Shown here piece by piece: positions 10,474 to 20,738 of a stretch of 46,023 nt of DNA; position 1 is the stretch's first letter, and every line of letters begins with the position of its first letter. Both the position numbers and the translations under genes were made by a program. Source of the stretch: Zygnema cylindricum (taxonomy: Eukaryota > Streptophyta > Zygnematophyceae > Zygnematales > Zygnemataceae); the NCBI GenBank assembly GCA_037447655.1, contig JBBHKE010000048.1:1-46023 (forward strand), in the 5' to 3' direction. The notes below the pieces were generated by a model that did not search any database, was not told where the DNA came from, and was given only the letters and a program-made list of their open reading frames with translations.

Positions 10474-10945
10474 CAATTCTTGTCAGCGCTAATAGTTTGT
10501 CTAATTTAGATAACAATTCTTGTTAGCGCTAACAATTTGTGTAATTTGGATAACAACACTTGTTATCGCTAACAGTTTGTGTAAGTTAGGTAACAATTCT
10601 TGTTAGCGCTAACAGTTTGTGTAATTTGAATAACAACACTTGTTATCGCTAACAGTTTGTGTAAGTTAGGTAACAATTCTTGTTAGCGCTAACAGTTTGT
10701 GTAAGTTAGGTAACAATTCCTGTTAGCGCTAACAGTTTGTGTAGTTTAGAAAACAATTCCTGTTAGCGCTATTAGTTTTTGTAAGTTAGATAACAATTCC
10801 TGTTATCGCTAATGGTTTGTGTAATTTAGATAACAATTATTGTTAGCTCTAACGATTTGTGTAAGTTAGATAATATTTCATGTTTTCGCTATCTGTTTCT
10901 GTAAGTTAAATTTTAATTCTTGTTAGCGTTAACAATTTATGTAAG
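10474..10945 (-). repeat. 40-bp satellite, block 2 (about 12 monomers, inverted)
   Basis: Same monomer as block 1 but in reverse orientation (GTTTGTGTAA on the plus strand). Between about 10540 and 10700 two alternating monomer types give an 80-bp dimer period (AACACTTGTTATCGC then AATTCTTGTTAGCGC). It abuts the F2 LTR start on the left and a pol fragment on the right. Confidence 0.95.
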
Positions 10946-11023
10946 CTTACCTGCTCCCAAATTACACTTTTGCAGAGATGCTTGTGGGTTAAGTGGTTAA
11001 AAGAGTCTAAAGCTTTAGGGGAG
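10946..11023 (+). pseudogene. 3' end of pol plus polypurine tract of a truncated A copy
   Basis: CTTACCTGCTCCCAAATTAC onward matches 15799-15872, the last codons of element A pol (LPVPKLQFCRDA), and ends in the polypurine tract AAAGCTTTAGGGGAG (11009-11023) directly before LTR 11024. So the LTR at 11024 follows internal sequence, not target DNA. An upstream A-type copy was truncated and joined to satellite at 10945, or two A elements once shared this LTR. Confidence 0.8.
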
Positions 11024-11884
11024 TGTTGGTTTATAAAAGCTTTAGTCCTCTCTATATTTTGTGAGAGGAAAATACAGGACTTAGAAACATTTTTCAGAAC
11101 CTGTTTCAAAGTGTGTGTCAATATTAGTGTGAATTGACAATCTGGACTGTACGCAACTAAAGAGATCACATCCGACGGTTCCTAAGTAAAAGAAAGATTA
11201 CGAAATGGCGTGCAATACTTAATTATGACACACCGTCCGATAAGACAAGATCAGACCGACAAAGACCTACCAGAATCTGGAAGTGGATCACAGTGACACC
11301 GCGGCAAGTTTGTCACATATAATGTTTTAGTGTCGGTGGTAACTTTGTGGAAACGAGAGTTTGTCATCACACGTAATTGTATATTAGTGTGTACGGTTAG
11401 TAATAGACGTACGTAGACAATTAAGGTTCGTTTGTACTGTACTAAACAAGTAGACACCGTAGATGAATTTAACATACTTCAGGTATTTAGTTAGAGTACA
11501 TTAGAGTACGGTTAAATAGTACCGTAACATTCTTTACACTGCTGTGATTTACGAATAAGACCGTAGTAGAATTTATTTGTAGAAATTCTAAGACTTAGTT
11601 ACTTTTATGTATTCCTTTTCATGAGGTTTCAAATAGCACATATGTGCAATTTAAGGGATATTCTCTGGGTATCTCTTAAGTTAATTGGGCTTTTTGCTTA
11701 AACCTTCGTGAGTTGTTAGCACACGTAGTATACTGTACCCTCATACAGTTTGGAGTCATTTGGCCATATTGAGTGTTTTGTGCATTGGATCAAATTTAGT
11801 ATCTTGAGTGCTTCCTATCTTAAGTTCTATGATGGCTACTACTTCAACAACTACTCGTGTTGAGCTGGCTATCATAGAACAACA
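11024..11884 (+). repeat. 5' LTR of element A (861 bp)
   Basis: TGTTGGTTTATAAAAGC to GAACAACA. It is homologous over its length to 15873-16727, with many substitutions, so the insertion is not recent. The end is fixed where the two copies stop matching. An ATGATG gag start lies at 11829, 56 bp before the end. Confidence 0.85.
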
Positions 11885-12585
11885 GGTTACGGGCCCTCCC
11901 TCTAGAATTTCTATCTTTGATGGCAAGGACTACAACTATTGGGCGGATATGGTAGAACTTTACTTTCTTAACTCGAATTGATGGACGTGGTGGACGGATC
12001 TCTGGCAGAATCCGACGCCAGCTGGAAAAAGAAAATTTACAGTGTCTTCACACTATTAAAATGCTTTTTTCAAAGAAGCTGGCTATGGCGCCATTGATAT
12101 GAATAAGGCGTTTGAAATATAGAATTCTCGGAAAAAGATGCACACAAAAACTAATGTGCAGCACCAAATGATTACGTCTGGAAAAATTTGGGAGTATAGG
12201 TATACTGGCGGTACCATGGCTGAGTATTGGTACGGTCTAAGAACACTAATAGTAGAAAATTCATGTTCAGGTGGTACATTTCATGATGATCTACAAGCTT
12301 TTTTACTAATAACAGGACTTCCTAGTGCATTTAAAAAAACATGTGACAATTTGAAAAAACTAGCACAGACTGATTGGAATCTAACAATAGCAATTCAATA
12401 TGTCCTAGATAAAGAGTCCAGTCAAGAAGCGTTTAAAGGTATTAGACAGGCAGAAGCTTTTGACACACAGACTTTTAAAAATGAACAGTTTCAAAATAGT
12501 CAAAATCAAGTTCTGCGCAATCCTGACATGTGTTATTATTGTTATGCAAAATGGCATGGATACAGAGGTTCCTTAATTATATAAA
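11829..12585 (+). pseudogene. Copia gag, element A
   Basis: The frame begins inside the 5' LTR and runs across its end (AIIEQQVTGPPSRISIFDG) into the Copia gag N-terminal motif DYNYWADMVELYF. The expected sequence after this (DVVDGSLAESDASW) is in another frame, so an indel lies near 11978. In the starting frame there are three stops (TGA at 11979, then TAA and TAG) before the open part 12138-12585. That part carries the capsid core (SGKIWEYRYTGGTMAEY) and a damaged zinc knuckle, CYYCYAKWHGYRGS, with the last Cys lost. A homologous gag is in element C. Not functional. Confidence 0.85.
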
Positions 12586-12649
12586 AGCGTATGAGATAGG
12601 TGTGTTTTGACAAGGATGGTTTATCAGAAAAAAATCGAAAATTTGACAA

Positions 12650-12930
12650 CCTGCAAAAACGTCGGCTTTTTCTTCAGAGACAAACAAAAACGAAAACGAA
12701 GTCGTCACTTTTTCCGAACTGTCTGACAAAGAATTATTCGCACTAAAAAACACAACCGAAAGAGATAGGGACCTTGGGTGGATCATGGACATCGGCGCTT
12801 CTCAACACATGTGTTGGAATAGAGCATACTTTGACAATTTTCATCCAATATCTCCAAAGAAAATGTATGATGCGGACGGACAAAATTCATCATATCTAAC
12901 CCCAAAGGCACGGCAACACTCAAAGTTCTA
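12650..12930 (+). pseudogene. Copia aspartic protease, element A
   Basis: In a frame different from gag, the run SELSDKELFALKN leads into WIMDIGASQHMCWNRAYF at about 12780. This is the Copia protease active site, normally D-S/T-G-A-S, with Asp kept (12788-12790) and Ser/Thr replaced by Ile. The protease would cut the gag-pol polyprotein in the particle. The frame ends at a stop near 12930 and the following integrase head is in another frame. It is the only recognisable protease in the window. Confidence 0.75.
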
Positions 12931-13760
12931 ATCAACGGTAAACAAGTTGAAAGAACACTTAACAATGTTCTCTATGTTCCTGACTTCAAGAAAAATCTCT
13001 TCTCTACTTCGCTTGTAGAAAGCAAAGACTTTGAAGTACTGCTGAAAAATGGAAAGCAAGTAGTCGGTAAACAAGGTAGAGTAGCACGCGTAGGAACACA
13101 AGGTCCAAATCTGATGTATAGGCTTGATATTGCCAATATTAATGAAAATGATGTTTTGTTCTCGGCTGTCCTGTCTGACAATGACTTATGGCATAAAAGA
13201 CTTGGTCGTGTCCACTATGAAAGTCTCGATAGAATGGTAAACAAAAGTATAATTACAGGTGTTAAAATCAATAGCAGATAAGAAATTTTTTGTAATGGAT
13301 GTGTTATCGGAAAGATTCATAAAAATCCCTTTCCTTCCGAAAGCAGCCATAGAGCAGCTAAAGTGTTAGAAGTCATTCACTCAGATATATGGGGACCGGC
13401 TCTAATACCATCACCTGCTGGATTTCGATTCATGGTGAACTTTATAGATGACTTTTCTAGGTTCACAATAATCTACTTTATGAAAGAGAAGAGTGAAGTG
13501 CTCTCTCACTTCAAAGAATTCAAGATATGGAGCGAGAAAATTCACGGGGTTCCTATTTTAACCTTGAGATAAGATAATGGTGGGAAGTATATATCACGGG
13601 ACTTCATCAACTTTTTAAAAGAAAACGGAATTTCTCGTCATTTAACGGTCCCATATTCTCTTGTACAGAATGGTGTAGCTGAGAGAGTTAACATAACACT
13701 ATCAGATAGTGCCTAATCAATGCTAGCAAACAAAATAGAAAGACAAGGAATCGGCAGAAA
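12931..13760 (+). pseudogene. Copia integrase, element A
   Basis: The pre-integrase segment (NNVLYVPDFKKNLFS) leads into the HHCC zinc head, LWHKRLGRVHYESL and CNGCVIGKIHK. The catalytic core follows with all three acidic residues visible: Asp in HSDIWGPA, Asp in DNGGKY and Glu in GVAERVN. Three in-frame stops break it: before EIFCNGC, before DNGGKY and after ITLSDSA. The normal integrase C-terminus is not recognisable after 13740; the 13720-13926 frame is unlike the family, so a deletion or replaced linker is likely. It would act in the nucleus on element DNA ends. Confidence 0.87.
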
Positions 13761-13918
13761 TACGCATATTAGCAACGAAACAACTTCATCGCTGAACGAG
13801 CGACGAGAGCATCCCGTCGCTAACTTACCAAATCAGAACACAATGGACAACAATTTCACAAAAATGCAATGTAAGTCTTTCGTCAATTTCAGCCTCGAAA
13901 TTTTCGGGGGGAAAAAGG

Positions 13919-15186
13919 ATGATTAGTCGACGAAATGCAAATGCAAACCATTATGCATTTAATGAAAATTCTAAGGAGTCTGTTACCAATCATCAAGCGT
14001 TCTCAGCACCGGAAAAAAAACACTGGATAGCAGCAGCAAATGACGAAATGAAATCGATCATGGAGGCCCAAACGTGGGGATTGGTGGAACTACCTCCGTA
14101 TCGTAAAGCTATAGGAAGTAAGTGGGTTTTTAAGGTAAAACTTAATCCAAATAATTCCATCGAAAGATACAAAGCTAGGCAAGTAGCAAATGGTTATAAT
14201 CAAAAAGAAAAAATTCATTATGAGGTGACATTTTCACCACTTGTCACATTTCCAACAGGACGTATTTTGTTAACATTTGCAACTATACAAAACATGGAAA
14301 TACATCAAATGGATGTTAAGACTGCCTTTTTACACGAGGTACTAGAAGAAGTAATGTATATGAAACAACCAAAAATGAATCAAGAGAATGGAAAGGAAAA
14401 TCTAGTGTGCAAACTTTTGAAATCACTCTATGGGCTCAAGCAGGCCCCGAAGCAATGGAATCTAAAATTAGATGATTTTTTACACGGGGAACTAGAAAAA
14501 GTAATGTATATAAAACAACCAAAAATGTATCAAGATAATGGAAAGGAAAACCTAGTGTGCAAACATCTAAAATCACTCTATGGGTTCAAGCAGGCCCCGA
14601 GGCAATGGAATCTAAAATTAGATGCATTTTTACACGGGGAACTAGAAAAAGTAATGTAGATGAAACAACCAAAAATGTATCAAGAGAATGGAAAGGAAAA
14701 CCTGTTGTGCAAACTTCTAAAATCACTCTATGGGCTCAACGAGGCCTCGACAATGGAATCTAAAATTAGATGAGTATCTGAATAGTCTAGGTTTCACTAG
14801 GATAAGCTCAGATCACTCGGTTTATGTTATGGAAGGAGAAGATAGAACAATTTTTCTTGCAGTATATGTTGCTGCCTTGTTGATTTTATAAAAAACAATT
14901 GAGGGGGTTAACAAAATCAAAACAGCTCTCAAATCTAGATTTGAGATGAAAGATTTAGGTGAGGCAAAGTACATTCTTGGTATACAAGTAGGAAGAGATG
15001 GAAGTAAAAGGATTATTAGACTTACACAGAAAGAGGCTTTAGGAAATATGCTAGAAAAATTTAACAAGAATGATGTGAAGAGAGCAGCCACTCTTATGGA
15101 ATTCAAACATAAATTAGAGGGAGCACAAATAGACTCTGGAATAATTGTGGGAGAGAGTCTAGAAATAGAGGAGTCAAAATTCATGG
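13919..15186 (+). pseudogene. Copia reverse transcriptase with internal triplication, element A
   Basis: Open from 13919 to 14659 with [49 protein letters not shown] and HQMDVKTAFLHEV. It then contains three direct 50-codon copies of the segment that ends in SLYGLKQAP and QWNLKLD (14327-14774). The first two are in frame; the third has a stop and a 2-nt loss. The catalytic box reads YVAA (14865-14876) where the family has YVDD, removing both active-site aspartates, and a stop follows. From 14946 the KDLGEAKYILGIQVGRD segment is open. It is inactive both by catalytic loss and by architecture. Confidence 0.88.
14327..14774 (+). repeat. Three tandem 150-bp copies inside RT
   Basis: TTTTTACACG starts units at 14327, 14477 and 14627, and CACTCTATGGG recurs at 14424, 14574 and 14724, so the period is exactly 150 bp. 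Units 1 and 2 are in frame (50 codons). The third differs by a 2-nt deletion near its end. The three copies are much more alike than the two LTRs by eye. Confidence 0.95.
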
Positions 15187-15842
15187 AAAAGATTCCCTAT
15201 CTACAAATTGATGGGAGTCTAATCTATTTTATGAATTGCACGAGTCCTGATATTGCGGTAGCAGTAGGTGCTCTAAGCAGAAGTTTGCAGAATCTAAGAA
15301 AATTAGATTGGGAGGCAGCAAAACGAGTGCTAAGATACTTGGCATGGACTTGAGAGTTTAAGCTAACTCTAGGTGGAGACGATGTATAACTTGAAACGTA
15401 GAGTGATGCCAGCTACGGTGAAATGCGGAGCAGACGATCGACAACAGGATATGTTTTACAAGTAGGAAACAAAAGGTGTTGTTGGAGCAACAAGCTTCAG
15501 AAGATCACTGCCCAATCAACGACGGAGGTTGAATACATAGCTGCTTGCTCAACCATCAAGGAATTGCTATGGGTTAAATCTTTGCTCCATGAGTTAGGCT
15601 TCATGCAAATTGGTGTGCAAACTTTGTGGTGTGACAATCAAGCCGCCATTGCCATTGCATCTAATAATGCAGATCATTCCAAAAGCAAGCATATGGATAT
15701 TAGACTTCATTTTGTTCGAGAAAAGGTATTTGCCAAACTTGTGAAACATTGATATTTACCGGATGAGAAAATGGTGGCTTACATGTTGACAAAGGCCTTA
15801 CCTGTTCCCAAGTTACAGTTTTGCAGAGATGCCTGGGTTAAT
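15187..15842 (+). pseudogene. Copia RNase H, element A
   Basis: SLIYFMNCTSPDIAVAVGALSR and KRVLRYLAWT are followed by a stop, then SDASYGEMRSRRSTTGY, VGNKRCCWSNKLQK, STTEVEYIAACS, WCDNQAAIAIAS and KSKHMDIRLHFVREKVF, a stop after KLVKH, then MLTKALPVPK. The RNase H acidic residues (Asp of SDASYG, Glu of TEVEY, Asp of CDNQ) are all present. At least four stops interrupt the frame. It lies directly before the purine tract and LTR. Confidence 0.87.
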
Positions 15843-15863
15843 TGGCTAAAAGAGTTCAAATCT

Positions 15864-15872
15864 TTAAGGGAG
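15864..15872 (+). other. Polypurine tract of element A
   Basis: TTAAGGGAG directly before the LTR TGTTGG. It is one G shorter than the AGGGGAG of the other copies. Confidence 0.65.
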
Positions 15873-16727
15873 TGTTGGTTTATAAAAGCTTTAGTCCTCT
15901 CTATATTCTATGAGAGGAAAATACAGGACTAAGAAACATTTTCAGAACCTGTTTCAAAGTGTGTGTCACTATTAGTGTGAATTGTCAATCCTGACTGTAC
16001 GGAACTAAGGAGATCACATCGAACGGTTCCTAAGTAAAAGACAGATTACAAAATCGCACGCACTACTTAATTATGACATACCGTCTGGTAGAAAAGATTG
16101 GACCGACAATGAACTAACAGAATTAGGAAGTGGACCACAATGACACCGCGGCAAGGTTGTCACGTATTATGTTTCAATGTCGGTGGTGACTTTGTGGAAA
16201 CGGGACTTTGTCATCACAAGTAATTGTATATTAGTTTGTAGGGTTAGTAATAGTCACCCGTAGACAATTAAGGTTCTTCGGGACTGTACTATATAGTAGA
16301 CACCGTAGATGAAGTTAACAAACAATCGGTATTTAGTTAGAGTACATTAGAGTACGGTTAAATAGTACCATAACATTCTTTACAGTGTTATGATTAGCTA
16401 ATTAGAAAGTAGTAGAATATATTTGTATAAATTCTAGCGCTTAGTTACTTTCATGCATTCTTTTTTATGAGGTTTTAAGGAGCACATATGTGCAATTTAA
16501 GAGATATTCTCTGAGGTATATCTCGCGGGTTAATTGGGCGTTTTGCTTGAAACTTTGTGAGTTGTCGACACCATAATACTTACTCTCATACGTTAGAGAT
16601 ATTTGGCCATATTGATTGTTAGGTGCAGTGGATCAAATTTAGTATGTTAAGTGCTTCCTATCTTTAGTTCTGTGATGGCTACTACTTCATCAACTACTGG
16701 TGCTGAGGCGGCTATCACAGAATAACA
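15873..16727 (+). repeat. 3' LTR of element A (855 bp)
   Basis: TGTTGGTTTATAAAAGC to AGAATAACA, where the 5' LTR has AGAACAACA. The ATG equivalent to the gag start is at 16675. Satellite 3 begins at the next base, which fixes the LTR end. Confidence 0.85.
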
Positions 16728-19700
16728 ATTGTTACCTTACTTACACATACTGTTAGCGTTAACAGGAAATGTTATCTAACTTAGACAAACTGTTAGCGCT
16801 AACAAAAATCGTTATCTAACTTACACAAACTTTTAGCGATAACAAGAGTTGTAACCTAACATACACAAACTGTTAGCGCTAACAGGAATCGTTATCTAAC
16901 TTACAAAAACTGTTAGCGATAACAGGAGTTGTAACCTAAAATACACAAACTGTTAGCCCTAACAGAAATTTTATCAAACTTGCACAAACATATAGCGCTA
17001 ACAAGAATTGGAACATAACTTACACAAACTTTAAACGCTAACAAGAATTTTTACCTAACTAACACAAACTGTTAGTGATAACAAGAATTGTAACCTAACT
17101 TACACAAATAGTTGGCGATAACAAGAATTGTCACCTAAATTACACAAACTGTTAGCGTTAACAAGAATTGTTACCTAAATTACACAAACTCTTAGCGATA
17201 ACAAGAATTGTTACCTAAATTACACAAACTGTTAGCGATAACAAGAATTGTTACCTTAATTACACAACTGTAAGCAATAACAAGAACTGTTACCTAAATT
17301 ACACAAACAGTTAGCGATAACGAGAATTGTTACCTAAATTACACAAAGAGTTAGCGATAACGAGAATTGATACCTAAATTACACAAACTGTTAGTGATAA
17401 CAAAAAATGTTAGCTTAATTACACAATCAGTTAGCGATATCAGGAATTGTTACCTAGATAAAACAAACTGTTTGCGCTAACTAGAATTGTTACCTAAATC
17501 ACACAAATTGTTAGCGATAATAAGAATTGTCACCTAAATTACACAAACAGTTAGCGATAACAATAATTGTTACCTAAATTACACAAATTGTTAGGGCTAA
17601 CAGGAATTGTTACCTTACTTACACAAACTTTTAGCGCTAACAGGAATTGTTACCTAAATTATACAAACAGTTAGCGATAACAAGAATTGTTATCTAAATA
17701 ACACAAAGTGTTAGCGCTAACAAGAATTTTTTCCTTACTTACACAAACTGTTAGCGCTAACAGAAATTGTTATCAAACTTACACAAACTGTTAGCCCTGA
17801 CAAGAATTGTTTCCTAACTTACACAAACTAATAGCTATAGCAACAATTTTTATCCAACTAACACAAACAGTTAGCAATAACAAGAATTGTTATCAAAATT
17901 ACACAAACTGTTAGCAATTACAATAATTGCTACTTTACTTACACAAATAATTAGCGCTAAAAGGAATTGAAATCTAAATTACACAAAATGTTAGTGATAA
18001 AAAGAATTGCTATCTAATTTACAGTAAACGAGAGCGTTAGCAAGAATTGTTATCTAAATTACAAAACAGTTAGCGATAACCAGAATTGTAACCTAACTTA
18101 CACAAGCTGTTAGCGATAACAGGAATTGTTATCGTAATTCTACAAACTGTTACCGCTAACAAAAATTGTAACCTAACTTACACAAACTGTTAGCACTTAC
18201 AAGAGTTGTTACTTAACTTACACAAACAATTAGCGCTAACAAGAATTGTTATCTAAATTACACAAATTGTTTAGAGCTAACAAAAACTATTATCTAACTT
18301 ATACAAACAGTTAGCGATGATAGGAATTGTTATCTAGCTTACACAAGTTGTTAGAAATAACAAAAATTCTTACCTCACTTACACAAACTGTTAGCACAAA
18401 CAGAAATTGTTATATATATTAAACATACCTTTAGCGCTAACAAGAAATGTTATATAAATTACACAAACTGTTATCGCTAACAGGAATTGTTAACAAACTT
18501 ACACAAACTGTTAACAATAACATCAATTGTTACCTAACTTACACAAACTGTAAGCAATAACAACAATTGTTACCTAAATTACACAAACAGTTAGCGATAA
18601 CAGGATTTGTTATCTAAATTACACAAAACTGTTTGCGATAACAAACGTTGTTATCTAAATTACACAAACTGTTAGTGCTATGAGGAATTGTTTCCTAACT
18701 TAAACAAACTGTTAGTGCTAACAGGATTGTTACCTAAATTGCACAAACTGTTAGCGCTAACACTCATTGTTACCTAACTTACACAAACTCTTAGTGATAA
18801 CAAGAATTGTTTTCAAAATTACACAAATTGTTAGTTCTAACAGGAAATGTTACCTAACTTACACAAAGTGTTAGCGCTAACAGGAATTGTTACCTAAATT
18901 ATACAAATTGTTAGCGATAACACGAATTATTACCTAACTTATATAAACCAATAGCGATAACAAGAATTGTTACCTAAATTACACCAACTTTTAGCGATAA
19001 CATGAATTGTTACCTAAATTACACAAATAGTTAGCGATAACACAAATTGTTACCTAAATTACACAAATTGTTAGCGATAACAAGAATTGTTACCTAAATT
19101 ACACATATAGTTAGCAATAACTAAATTTTTACCTAAATTACACAAATCATCAGCGATAACAGGAATTGTATTTAAATTACACAAACTGTTAACGCTAATA
19201 AGAATTGTAACCTAAATTACACAAATAGTTAGCAATAACAAGAATTGTTACCTAGATAACACAAACACGTAGCGATAATAAGAATTGTTACCTAAATCCA
19301 CAAACAATTAGCGATAACAAGAATTGTTACCTAAATTAAACAACCAGCTACCAATTAGAAGAATAGTTATCTACATTACACAAATTGTTTGCGCTAACAA
19401 GTATTTTGCCGTACCTACACAAACTTTTAACGATAACACGAATAGTTATCTAAATTACACAAACTGTTAGGGATAACAATAATTGTTACCTAAATTACAC
19501 AAACAGTTAGCGATACCAAGAATTCTTACCTAACTTACACAAAGAGTTAGCGATATCACAAATTGTTACCTAAATTACACAAATTGTTAGTTTTAACAAG
19601 AATTATTACCTAACTTACACAAATTGTTAGGGATAACAAGAATTGTTACCTTAATTACACAAACTGTAAGCGATAACAAGATTATATACCTAAATTACAC

Positions 19701-20738
19701 AAACTGCTAGCAATTACAATAATTGTAACCATAATTACACAAACAAGTAGCAATAACATGAACTGTTATCTAAATTACACAAATTGTTTGTGCTAACATG
19801 ATTTGATACCTAAATGACAGAAAAAGTTAGGGATAACACGAATTGTTATCTAAATTACACAAATTGTTTGCGCTACCATGAATTGTTACATAACTTACAC
19901 AAACTGTTAGCGCTAACAAGAACTCTTACTTAACTTACACAAACAGTTAGTGATAAAAAGAAATGTTATCTAAATTACACAAACACACAGTGCTATCCGG
20001 AATTGTCACCTAAATTACACAAATAGTTAGCGATAACAGGAATTATTATCTAAATTACACAAATAGTTTGCGCAAACATGAATTGTTACCTAACTTACAC
20101 AAATTGTTAGCGATAACAAGAATTGTTACCTAAATTACACAAACAGTTAACGATAACATGAATTTTTATCTAAATTACACAAATTAATAGCTATAACATG
20201 AATTGTTATCTTAACTTACACAAATTGTTTGCGCTAACATGAATTGTTACCTAACATACACGAAATGTTAGCGATAACAAGAATTGTAACCTAAATTACA
20301 CAAAAAGTTCACGATAACATGAATTGATATCTAAATTACACAATTTGTTAGCGCTAACAGGAATTGTTACATAAATTACACAAAATGATAGTTATAACAA
20401 GAATTGTTACCTAAATTACACAAACAATTAACGATAACATGAATTGTTATTTAAATTACACAAACAGTTAGCGATAAATGGAATTGTTATCTAAATTACA
20501 CGGATTGTTTGCGCTTACAGGAATTGTGACATAACTTACACAAACTATTATCGATAACACGAAATTTAACCTAACTTATACAAATTGTTAGAGCTAACAG
20601 GAATTGTTACCTAAATTACAAAAATTGTTAGCGCTAACAAGAATTGTTACCTCACTTACACAAACTGTTACCGATAACAATAATTGTTACCTATCTTACA
20701 TAAACTGTTAGCGATACCAAGAATTGTTACTTTAATTA
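16728..20738 (+). repeat. 40-bp satellite, block 3 (about 100 monomers)
   Basis: Forward orientation. Mixed core variants: GCGCTAAC (palindromic) and GCGATAAC. It contains the 17095-18565 block that recurs almost unchanged in block 4. It ends at AATTA, where solo LTR D is inserted. Confidence 0.97.
17095..18565 (+). repeat. Satellite segment duplicated at 23156-24626 (copy 1)
   Basis: Constant offset of about 6061 to the second copy, near-identical from about 17300 to 18560, including rare variants such as CAGTAAACGAGAGCG and TAAACATACCTTTAG. It differs at several sites between 17095 and 17300, which marks the fading left edge. Confidence 0.93.

Larger units (their letters stand above)
11024..16727 (+). 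mobile_element. Ty1/Copia LTR retrotransposon A (5.7 kb)
   Basis: Order: LTR 11024-11884, gag, protease, integrase, RT, RNase H, purine tract, LTR 15873-16727. It is the most complete element in the window, with each domain recognisable, but all carry stops or frameshifts and the RT active site is lost. Upstream is another A-copy pol end; downstream is satellite 3 (ATTGTTACC). Satellite orientation is reverse on the left and forward on the right, so it cannot be a simple insertion in one array. Confidence 0.92.

Noticed and set aside
13720-13926. Separate small gene between integrase and RT of element A
   Set aside because: It lies in the variable pol linker, has no recognisable domain and no support beyond being open for 68 codons.
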